A DNA stretch of 64,000 nucleotides from Austropuccinia psidii (taxonomy: Eukaryota > Basidiomycota > Pucciniomycetes > Pucciniales > Sphaerophragmiaceae), in NCBI GenBank assembly GCA_023105745.1, contig JALGQZ010000004.1, positions 10,008,451 to 10,072,450 of the forward strand, in the 5' to 3' direction. Below the pieces are notes generated by a model. The model was given only the letters and a program-made list of their open reading frames with translations. It did not search any database and was not told the DNA's origin. Each line of letters opens with the position of its first letter. Position 1 is the first letter of the stretch. Shown here piece after piece: positions 25,401 through 34,599 of the stretch. Made by a program: the position numbers and the translations under genes.

Positions 25401-27919
25401 TTTTATACCATCAATTAGTAACAACTGGTCTTCAAAATTTGGTACACAAGTTTTAAGAAAAGATTTTCCAACACAAGAGCAGAAGGCTCCTGGGTCAAGT
25501 AAAAGTTTTGTGGGCTTGTTGTCAATCACCACTTCTGTTATACAGGAGTTACCAGCTGTATAACCTTTCCCTCTGTTTGGTTTTGTCCTCATAAGTTGTG
25601 CATCTTGAACTTTTGATAAATCAACTTGACCATTGCTCAATTGTGGCAAGTGGGAATAAGATTCCATGATGTCAAAAGTGGCATTGATATTTTCAATATA
25701 TTTTGAAGATTCAGAAAATATGGATGACTTATCATGTGAATTGTCTTCAATTATGTCTTCTTTTCCAACATCAGGTTCTTTTTCAATGTCAATTTCATTG
25801 ATTTTCCCTCTTTTTGGACATGTATTGGATAAATGGGTGGTGCTTTGGCAAATATGGCACTTTCTGACTGTATCTGCAGATTTATACTTCATATTACTAG
25901 AATTTTCTTTGGGGCTTTTGTCCACAGAATCTTTCCAAGGTATATATTAAACCTTGTTTTGAGATTCACCCTACTAGAACCAATTTTAGTTCTAGTGGTT
26001 ACTTCTTCTAATATATTGATAATATCTTCTGCTGAAGATTGTTCAGTAGTCCTGCTTTTGACAGCATGCTCTAAGTCACCTCCACATTGTCTCAGAATCT
26101 TTCTATGGATCAAAAATTCTGAAATGTCAGGATATAATGCTGTTAATATGTCTTTTTGTTGGCAAAACCATGGTAAAGCTTTGTCTTTATCAGAATTAAA
26201 TTTGGCAGATTCAAAGGCTATTTCAACTTGGAACCTCCAAGCATCATTTGGCCATTTGTTGATGATTTGGGTTTTCCACCAAGTCCAACTCTGGTGTCCA
26301 TGTGCTTGTCTTATTTTGATGTACCATCTGTGAGCTGATCTGGTAAACAAGGTGTTAAACCTGGCTGTTACCAATCTGTCTGGTAATTCAAAATCCTCTT
26401 TGATCATGTCAATACCTCCAATGAATTCCATATGATCATACTTTCCCTCACCACTGAAGTGAGGCCATTCTTTAAGTTTTGGAACTTCTTTCAAGAGTGC
26501 TTGGCCCATTGATGGTTCCAAGTTATGAAAAGAAGTGGATAATTCATTTTTTAATTGTGAACTATCAGGATCCAATACTTGTGGATTTGGAATTATTGTG
26601 CCCTCATTTTCATTTAGAGGTGTAGACATTCTTGGTAAGGTATTCAGTATTTGTTCAATGTCATTTATTTTACTGTTGCTACACCTTTGGGAATTTCTCT
26701 ATTCATGTTGGAAGCTTTGTATTAAATTTATTACTTCAATTTTATACATGTCTTCCTTATGTGTTAGTTCTTGCCATAACTCTGTCTGTCTTGTGTTATC
26801 AGCAGTGACTTGATTCAATTTCATTGATAATTTTGATACTTCTTCTTGTGAAGCATCAAAACACTTTTTCAAGGCAATGGTATATGTCTTTACTTCAGTA
26901 AATGAATTTGAGATGTCATCAAGGACTTTCTTGTTATCTGTTTTGATAATATTTATGGCTTGTTGAATTCTTGTTTCAATTATGTCATCAATATTGAATT
27001 TAGAATATTTATCTCTTAATTCTTTAATAATGGCAGATTGTTCATTTATTTTATTTCCAAAAGAGTTATCATTATTGGAAATTTTAGTTGTTCTTAAAAC
27101 TTTTGCAAAACACATAAGTGTTTCATTAATTTGGCAAAGACTCAGGTTGTTTGTTTTAATGTTGTTACAAATGGTCTCATTTTTATCAGAAAGATGTTTT
27201 TTCACGTCATTTATAGCATCATACAACTCTGGGATGGAATCAAATATATCAGAAATCATTTCTGGAATTTTAATCTGGCTTCCTCTTTCTTCTGTAATTC
27301 CATCATGGTTCTGGCCATCTGAAATACATTTTCCATGGTATCCTGTTGAATCTTTGGGATTCTGTAGCCCTGGATGTAAGGTTTTGGAGCTGGTGCCTTC
27401 CCTTTGCCCTTGTTTGGAACTTGTGTCTGTTTTTTCACGTTGGAATTGCTGGTGCTGGCCACTGGGGCTGTTTTTGGCACTGGTTTGGGTGGTGGAGGAT
27501 TTTTTTTGCTCCATTCTAGTGTCAACAGCATCATGTTTTTCTTCTCCATCAATGGATGCCATCCATTGAGCAATTCGCAAGTGTTGGGATGGCCCAGGAA
27601 TTTCCTTACTGTCAGGTAAGAATTCATGCAATTCTTCCACAGGTCTGCAAGGATCTGGTACTCTTTGAATTGAAGTGCATTGTTGTATGCACTGTGGCTG
27701 GCTTTGTATATGTCCACAGAGGCTTGTTGTGGCGGTGTCAGCTCTTTTTGAAGGTAAAATGGTATTATCGGCTTCAGAATGACCCAATTTAGTTGTTTGG
27801 ACGTCATCAACTGACCCTTTTCCTTCTGTACCTGATTGGCCTCTGCCATAATCATGTCTATTACCTTTCTGGGAGATGCCTGAGGGGTTATAGCTGGCTC
27901 CTGACCTGGTTGAAGGCAT
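22404..27919 (-). pseudogene. Element C Gag-Pol (frame X), broken
   Basis: From the ATG at 27,919 frame X is open to 26,701 and covers the overprinted region and a coiled-coil. It resumes at 26,629 with the capsid ('LKEWPHFSGEGKY', about 26,470). Zinc knuckle CHICQSTTHLSNTC lies near 25,819-25,860, protease has DPGAFCSC at about 25,475-25,500, then RT, RNase H, partial integrase (DRDPKF about 23,305; QTDGLAER about 23,205) and a chromodomain-like end (about 22,480-22,560). Lesions: stop at 26,699, frameshift near 25,920, stops near 24,867 and 24,856, a stop replacing the Tyr of YIDD near 24,450, stops at 24,204, 23,883 and about 23,775. About 140 codons are deleted at 23,447-23,452, removing the integrase zinc finger and first catalytic Asp. 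Confidence 0.92.
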
Positions 27920-28142
27920 AATTATGGTTAAAAAGGCTTAAAATAGTAACTTTACGTCAAAAACTTACTATTGGCCAAATCTTTTGCTTTCTGAAGAGTA
28001 TTACTTATGTCCAAGTTAATCAATTCATAAGATATTTTTTCAGGTTGGTTATTATGAGTCACAATAACGGTACTGGCAGGAATAATGCTGGTGACTGTTG
28101 AGGCTGTTTCAATGTTTTCTTGTCTTACCACGTTGTCAGACA
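27256..28142 (-). CDS. Element C protein Y (spliced, intact)
   Basis: Function unknown; overprinted on the N-terminal part of frame X. Exons inferred: 28,142-27,969 (174 nt) and 27,905-27,256 (650 nt). With the A contributed by exon 1 the total is 825 nt, an exact 274-codon frame plus stop. Evidence: strong donor GTAAGT at 27,968, branch-like TTGAC, acceptor CAACCAG ending at 27,906, and similarity only in this frame to Y of B and D ('QQASVDIY', 'MNSYLTVRKFLG', 'GWHP', 'YRIPK', 'VFQMARTMME'). The middle is Pro/Lys-rich (PPPPKPVPK), the C-terminus basic and helical. The stop overlaps an ATG in frame X (ATGA, 27,260-27,257). Y is free of lesions although pol is wrecked. Confidence 0.65.
27906..27968 (-). 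other. Element C intron 2 (63 nt) carrying the frame-X start codon
   Basis: GTAAGT...TTGAC...CAG. An ATG at 27,919-27,917 lies 14 nt from the 3' splice site and begins the 'M..TRSG' reading of frame X. Splicing removes it and joins exon 2 to frame Y. Elements A, B and D have the same arrangement. Confidence 0.65.
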
Positions 28143-28220
28143 CTAAAATTAATGAAAAAAAACCAATGAATTAAGTAAAAAAAGAATATTTTCAAAAAGA
28201 AATGAAAATATAAGCCTCAC
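28143..28220 (-). other. Element C intron 1 (78 nt), splitting a start codon
   Basis: Donor GTGAGG at 28,220 follows TTATAA; acceptor TTTTAG ends at 28,143. Joining gives ...TATAA|TGTCTGAC, creating an ATG across the junction in frame Y. No other ATG in Y precedes it. Inferred from sequence only. Confidence 0.5.
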
Positions 28221-28348
28221 TTATAATATGAAAAAAAATTATTTTTTATGGATTTTTTGATTATAAGTATTTTTTTATATGTTTTTAAATTTTTCAATAT
28301 AAGAAAAAAGATTCAAAAAGAGTAAAAAAAATATCACAGGTAAAATAT

Positions 28349-28364
28349 CACGGGTGGGCCCCCA
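28349..28364 (-). other. Element C primer-binding site
   Basis: Reverse strand TGGGGGCCCACCCGTG starts two bases inside the LTR end. Its TGGGGGCC start is shared with A and B. It is complementary to a tRNA ending ...CCCCCA, which would fit a tRNA with C as discriminator, such as a proline tRNA (inference). Confidence 0.75.
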
Positions 28365-28366
28365 AA

Positions 28367-30180
28367 TGTAAGGTGTGGATATGAAACTTTGATTAAAAAG
28401 CAAGTACTTTGCCTGTCCTCAAAATTTGTATAAGGTAAAAATCAATTAAAAATAGTAAGAAATATTATTTCTAAGCGAAAACACGCCAATTTTATTGTTT
28501 ATAGCTTTATTAGTATAAAACAATAATATTATAAAAATTTATTGTTTTACCAACAATAAAAATTTATCCAAAAAATACTCTACAAGAGATATTTTAAGGC
28601 TACAAAAGAAATTTCTTCAAGAGCAATTTCAATTGGAATTAATTGAGCAAAGAACTGCAAGCAATTAATTAAAGAACAAAGTCTTTAAAAAGAATATTAA
28701 AGAGAAAACACGCCCAAAAGTGACCAAAGTGAATTTGGAAACAAAGTGACAAAGCTTACAGTGATGAAAGATGCTTTAATTCACTTTTGGGGTGGTTCAG
28801 GGGTAAAAATGATTATAAGAGTTACAAACAATGATTATAATGATTTTTTCACGTGGTTAAAAGGTTCAAAATGATTTTAAAAAGGTGGTTGGAATCTTTT
28901 ATTGATTGGTTTAACAGTGTTTAAACTAATTAATTAAAGGAAAAGATTCTAACATGAAGAGAAAAGTGGGGCAAAGAAGACATTCTTTTATAGCCACCAA
29001 TTCTCTTACTCCAAAAGTAAAATTTACTTTTGTCAGTCGTGAAAAACAGTCTGACAACAGAAAAGCCAATTATGGCATCATTGAACACTGGTTCAGACCA
29101 AAAAGGGCTGGTTTAAGCCATTTTTAGCCATTTTTAGCCATTTTAGACCTAAATCAGCCATTACTATAGCAATACCAGGCCTAGAGCCTTCAAAACACGT
29201 CAGAATGTGTGACAGAGGCGTAGAAATCAGTTAAAACTGTTTTTACTATGATTGTTTTATCTTAAGGGTAGTTTTACCCTCTTGGCAACAGCTAAACCTA
29301 CCCCAGTTGGTATCAAAACCTCATCATCAATTGAGTCCACAGACCCTGTAACTCAATTCCAGGCAAAAAGTGATTAACTTATGCGTGAATTTTGACATCC
29401 CACGCCTGTCAGTAAGGATTTTGGGGGTCTAGCTCCCCCTTAGAGCTGGAGTTCCTTTTCCCCCCCAAATTTATTCTTTCCAATTTATTTTTCCTTTAAT
29501 TCCTCATCATGTATTATAATTATAATTTACGTATGTAATTCAATTCAATTGTACAGTAGAATACAGTAATAATTGACACCTCATATGTAAATCAAAGTTC
29601 ACTTATGTAATACACGCGCACATTTTGACATTTCAATTGAATTCAATTGAAAATACTTCAATTCCTCATAACTTCTAAACTAAACACAACACCTCAATTT
29701 TAACACAAAATTTGATGGTTAACACCACATGTGGTGTGAATTAAATTAAAGTTTTGAGGATTTTCAACTTTTGTATTGAAAATACTAAAAACTTAATTTA
29801 AGCTTATTTAGAGTTGAGTTACAAGAATTTCACTCAGAGGTGACCCCACCTGATTTTTTATGAGGAATCCAATGGTGAAATAATTTTTATGTGTTTATTT
29901 ATTGGATAGAAAGTTATAATAATTTCTATTCAACTTTTTTCCAAATTTATTTATTTTTTCACAATTTTGTTAAAATTTCATTTTTATTTAATTTTTTCAA
30001 CTATAAATGTAATTTTATACTTACAAAATTTTAATGTATTTTTATTTTTTGAATTGTAATTAATTTTTTATTTTAAATATAATTTTATATTTATATTTTG
30101 ATTTTTATTTTATTTTTATTAATATGTTATTTTTGTATTTGTGGTCTTTTGGGTATATGAAATTACCTCTAAGGCTCACA
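28367..30180 (-). repeat. Element C 5' LTR
   Basis: TGTAAGGTGTGG...GGCTCACA on plus; 1,814 bp. Its inner edge abuts the PBS and its outer edge is followed by the atttc target duplication at 30,181-30,185. Confidence 0.95.
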
Positions 30181-30288
30181 ATTTCTCTATTATAAAGTTG
30201 AAAAAATTTCATCTCATATCACTCTATTTTCTCATAATACTGAGCTGTTTTATAAAGTTAAAAGGATTACTGTACTTTTTTAGCCCTT

Positions 30289-32370
30289 ATGTCATCTTCC
30301 GAGCCACTTAAATCCTGTTCAGGTTCTGTTCATGACTCAGATAGTGAATATAGCATAGAATATGTTCAAAAACAGTCACCATTGAGTCCCAACATTCCTC
30401 TCACAACCCCTATTGCATCCTTAATGAATGTATCAGGTCTTAACGTGGATGTGGGAATGCAATGGCTCAAACTTCAAGCAATTGGTCAATCCCAAATATT
30501 TCTGTCACTCCAATTCTCACAAATCCCACTAAAACACAAATGAATGTGTCTGAGGGGGCAGGAAGCACACCTGAAATCTCATCAAAGGCTAATCCACAAT
30601 CAAAATTTCCACATGAGTTTCTCCTTAATCCTGGTTGGAATCCAGTCACATCCCAGGATCCCTTTGGATGCAGTAAACAGCCAACCCTCAATATTCCATC
30701 AGGATCTCAGGTTCATGTGCGCAATTAAAAGCAGGTTGATAGTGGGAAATGAAAAAGACCATTGGAAAACGTTACTTGGAGTGGTCTGTTGGAGGGAAAT
30801 CCAGGATTGACACTTCATCAAAGTAAGTCATTTTGATGTTGGAGTATAAACTTTTTCATAATTTGATATTCTTGTTTTATGGGTTAGATATGGCACCTGA
30901 AGGCAAGTCAGTCAGATCTCAGGAGCCAATTGAAGATTTTGAGTATGACCAGTTTTTATTAATTTGTTGATGTGTTAGCTGATGATTTGCATGGCAGGTG
31001 ATAAACTTTATGCATCTTCACCTCTGGTCCATAAAGAGAAAGTCACTGGACGTCATAATCCATATTCCTCCAAACCAAGAATGGGTCATGCCAGTTCATC
31101 AAGAGAAAAAATTGTGGATGATGAGGATGAGAACATGTCTCCGACTCAAAGTGAAAGAAATTATGAACAAAGGAAGGACAATTTCACAGCACATGAGATA
31201 GGCACTCAGTCAAATAATGAATTAACCCATCCTCAAATGCCCCTTTCCCAGAGTATGCTCAATCAATCCAAGATGAAGCAGCTAAGGAACAAGGCTTGCA
31301 AAGCTCACAATGTGGCAAAACGTGCATGCCAGAAGGAGCAACAAAAATGGCTGAAAGCAGAACTTCCTGAAAATGTCCATGGGATGACATCAGCTGTACA
31401 TGCCCATTGTCTGTTCCTACTCAAAGTAAGGGATAATGATTTTTCCTCACTACCAGCACCACCCAGCACAGAAGAGCGTGAAATTTCAATTGAAGTGGCT
31501 GGTCATCTTGGATATGTCCCCAAGGATGTTTTCAATGAGCCATCAACACAGGTTCAGTCTCAGGGTCTCCAAAGCTACTGCAAAAATGAGCTCCACAAGT
31601 TGGGACTAAAGCAATTCACTTGGGACTGGGAGAGCTCATGGCAACATCCATTCAGCAAGTTGATGTCTATGGTGTTTTACCATACATTCCGTCTTGCACT
31701 TGTCAGCACTGAGTATCATCACTACTGCTGGAACAAGGATCATAATAGCTATGGGGTTGTGGCGGCTTTAATGGAGTGATATTTCACTTATTTGAAAAGA
31801 GAATGGAGGTCTATTCAAAAGGATGCGGAGTATTTGGTAAAAAAGAAGGAGAATCAAAAGCTCGCAAAGATTTGTCAAAGGGTTAGTTACTGCATCTCTT
31901 CTTCATTGTGAACAAAGTCTGATGATAATCTACTTGATTATGTGCAGACCTGTGAGCGCAGTCATGAATGGTTTGATACTGCTAAATTTTCCATTCAAGC
32001 ATCACAATTCAATGACCCTTGAGTATGCTCTGATACTGAGGAGGTACTGGAAAATGGCCGTCAAGTTTACCACAAAATGGGAGTATGCTGGCGCTCCCAG
32101 TTATTTAATGAATTGGTATTAAAAATGGATATAGACATAGCGTTTTGTAATCTGTTTAAAAAAAAGGGTAAAAAAACTATTTATAGATTGCCAGAAATAC
32201 AATCAACAGATGATGGTGATATCCCGCAAGGCATATCATTTCAGGTATTTGATCAAGATTGGCTCAAGAGCTGTAGTAAGATACAGACTATTGCCCTCAA
32301 AATACTTGACATGCCAGTTATTAGACCGAATGGTGATGCTCTGCAAGAAATTATTAATATAAATGTATAG
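30289..32370 (+). pseudogene. Multi-exon gene of unknown function, broken
   Basis: Not recognised as a known domain family. Collinear pieces: Ser/Pro-rich N-terminus from ATG 30,289; a one-base shift near 30,457 into 'SSNWSIPNISVTP' (30,462-30,728) followed by two stops in an otherwise readable 'KRPLENVTWSG' stretch; an intron-like gtaagt...ggttag (about 30,822-30,887); then a 265-residue core (30,982-31,779) with a Lys/Arg/Gln-rich helix and a globular C-terminal half ending 'NSYGVVAALME'. More readable segments follow at 31,785-31,880, 31,950-32,030 and 32,077-32,370 ('CWRSQLFNELVLKMDIDIAF' to stop). It is divergent from the Plavaka-like transposase and could be that element's second gene. 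Rust-wide repetition should be tested. Confidence 0.55.
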
Positions 32371-32501
32371 CACTGTTACAAATTAACATTTTGTGAATTA
32401 TTTTTGAAGATGTGATAAAACATGATTATTATTTCTTAAAGATGCAACAACTTCCTAAATATGTCAGAATATAGACAATATGAATTGGAATGTATCACCG
32501 T
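32371..32501. other. 3' flank of the unknown gene
   Basis: AT-rich; no feature beyond a weak PBS-like 'tgatacattcc' on minus adjacent to the LTR boundary at 32,502. Confidence 0.3.
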
Positions 32502-33170
32502 TGTGGAACTCCTTTTAGTGTGGGATTGGATAAGGCAGTCCTTGAGGGGGAAATCACAGGTAAACAGTTTTGAATTGCTGAATGATCCTGTAACCAAGGG
32601 TGCTAAGGTGTATTAGCTGCCCCTCTGAATATACTAAATAATCTCCCTATAGAGCTCACAAATCAATTATTTAATTTTGTGGCTTTTACAACTAGAGAAG
32701 ACTTTCAGCAGTCTCTATCAGACCTACTCAATTATTATATAAATAGCTTTTATGATTACTATATATATATATAATGGCTTAATACCACTATTTTATAGGT
32801 TAAAGGTAATATTTAAATATAAATTTAAGTATTGATAATATATAGTTATATAGATGTATGATATTTCAAACTATATGTATGGATTTATATATTTAGGTTA
32901 ATTGTTTATTATGAGGTTCATTAACAGTATAATATATATAATATCCTGGAGATAATACTATACTATTTTTCTTTTATTATAGAAGGGTGGGTTTTTATAT
33001 TTATTGATTTATTTTTCTTAAGGGATCTTATGAACAATATAGCTAATAATACTTATTTTATAAGAATATATATTCCTTAATGGATTCAGGATTTAATAAT
33101 GACAAGGATAAGATAGCTATTAATATTAACTCTAATAATAATAACTTCCTTGAGAAGTACTTTATGACTA

Positions 33171-33350
33171 CTACTAATATTTGTTATGATAATACTATTT
33201 ATGCAATATTAAACTCTTTCATTAATACTGTAAATACTTTCTTCTATCAATAATTTCTGACTACTAATATTTATTATGATAATACTATTTATTCAATATT
33301 AAACTCTTTCATTAATACTGTAAATATTTTCTTTTATCAATAATTTCTGA
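33171..33350. repeat. Two 90-bp direct repeats inside the LTR
   Basis: 'ctactaatattt.ttatgataatactattta.' begins at 33,171 and again at 33,261. A third start, 'ctactaatat', is at 33,351. The copies differ at only a few positions, so the duplication is recent relative to LTR age. They lie downstream of the TATA in element orientation (R/U5 side). Confidence 0.9.
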
Positions 33351-33516
33351 CTACTAATATATGCTTCTGAGCTTTGCTACTGAGCTTTATAATTTTATTT
33401 TGCTAGTTATCCTACTAGAATAGGGATGGATGGATCCTTTAGATTGAGGATTAGATTTCCAATTAATGGGGAAATACTTCCATGAGCATGGGGGAAAATG
33501 AGGGAGAGAGGCCCTC

Positions 33517-33526
33517 TATTTATATT
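33517..33526 (-). promoter_or_regulatory. TATA box of the third E LTR
   Basis: Reverse strand TATAAATAG followed by AGGGCC. The same TATAAATAGAGG is present in the E LTR at 36,158. Confidence 0.6.
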
Positions 33527-33592
33527 CTTTGGGCCCTCCATAGAGGCACTCAAAAACAGGGGACTTAGAAATATTTTACCTTGAGGTATTTT

Positions 33593-34022
33593 AGCTGGTG
33601 AGTGTTTTGAAATGGTGTCATTTGATAAAGATATTGCACCATATGTTTGGATTATTGTATCATTCTGAACTTTGTTGATGTTTATGCACAGCCTTGAGCT
33701 AATTTTGCTGGTGAGTAATTTTGAGATGGTGTCATTGGATCAAGATATTGCACCATATGTTTGGTATATTGCACCATATTTGAAAGCTTTATTTTTAATT
33801 AATTAAACTTTAATATTATTATGCACAGCGTTGAGGGAATTTAGCTGGTGAGTAACTTGGAGATGGTGTCATTTGGTAAAGATATTGCACCATATGTTTG
33901 GTAAATTGCATCATTTCCTGAGTGATTATGTAATAGGAGGTGTTTTTGCTGGTGATTATTATGTTGGATGGTGTCATTTGACTTGATTATTGCACCATGT
34001 ATTTGGTCAATTGCACCATTTT
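33593..34022 (-). repeat. Four imperfect U3 repeats upstream of the TATA box
   Basis: 'gctggtgagt..tt..gatggtgtcatt' plus 'gatattgcaccatatgtttgg' starts at 33,593, 33,706, 33,843 and 33,948, with spacing of about 105-137 bp. Each copy holds two or three 'tgcaccat' or 'tgcatcat' words. On the element's strand they lie 70-500 bp upstream of the TATA box, the place of U3 enhancers. The other E LTRs lack them. Confidence 0.85.
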
Positions 34023-34030
34023 TCATTCTT

Positions 34031-34595
34031 TTGATTATGTAATCTTATTAAAGTTTATTTGGTGTTACTTTGGATGAGTTGATTTAGTACAATTATTGTA
34101 TCATTTGTTTGTATTATGTTTGGCCATTCATGGAATTCTTTCAAGCTTATATGGAACTTTCTATGCATGAAGTTAATTGAGGTTTGATTCAGTTCCATCT
34201 TTTTATACAATGGATGTGTATTCATACTTTTTTAGTTGATCTTATTACATAAAATCCATTTTGATGACTGTGATTCTTAGTAATCTAATGTTTTTTGTGG
34301 CTTTAGGGTTTCTGTCTTAATTGAACTAAGCTTTTTTGTTTTTGTGAAGGCTATTTGTAAGCTATCCTGTATATATCCATATTGTTTAATCAACTTGTTA
34401 ATTATTCAATTATGGAAATCTTGAGGTTATTTCTATACTGAATGCTAAAATCTTCCTTTATTCAATATTATCCATGTTACTTTTTGGCTTATGTGATTGT
34501 GAAAGTGTCTTTTGAGCTGAGATATCCTAAATTGACCATTTAAGTTTTGATATTTTGAAATTTTTACCCTCAATGTGCTTGAAGCTGGCTCAGAC
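34031..34595. other. AT-rich, no feature supported
   Basis: No ORF, repeat or RNA gene recognised. Confidence 0.4.
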
Positions 34596-34599
34596 AGGT

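Larger units (their letters stand above)
20544..30180 (-). mobile_element. Element C: complete-ended Ty3/Gypsy retrotransposon, coding-defective
   Basis: Two LTRs (1,837 and 1,814 bp), a 5-bp target duplication, PBS, Y and X frames and PPT are all present on the minus strand. By eye the LTRs differ at about 25-30 positions plus one ~22-bp AT-rich indel. Despite this modest divergence, the pol region carries at least seven stops, one frameshift and an internal deletion. It interrupts the upstream region between a Plavaka-like transposase and a divergent gene. Confidence 0.95.
32502..34030 (-). repeat. Family-E LTR (third copy) with tandem repeats and TATA box
   Basis: The minus-strand end 'ctaaaaggagttccaca' at 32,502 corresponds to the LTR ends at 37,058 and 4,440. 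A shared block includes 'gtgtgggat', 'agttttgaatt.ctg' and 'atcctgtaacca'. The TATA-containing block (33,510-33,545, minus TATAAATAG at 33,517-33,526) matches 36,158-36,166. 33,171-33,350 holds two copies of a 90-bp unit and 33,593-34,022 four copies of a second unit. The upper boundary is uncertain. Confidence 0.7.

Noticed and set aside
27255..27262. ATGA overlap of Y stop and an X-frame ATG in C as a general reinitiation signal
   Set aside because: Absent from A, B and D.
24570..27792. Many plus-strand ORFs opposite element C, and similar ones at 44,793-49,208 and 57,501-58,454
   Set aside because: They are antisense shadows of Gag-Pol and Y coding sequence.
20539..30185. RIP-like mutation as the cause of stops in element C
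   Set aside because: The stops do not look like a uniform C-to-T pattern by eye, and the LTRs of the same copy are only mildly diverged.
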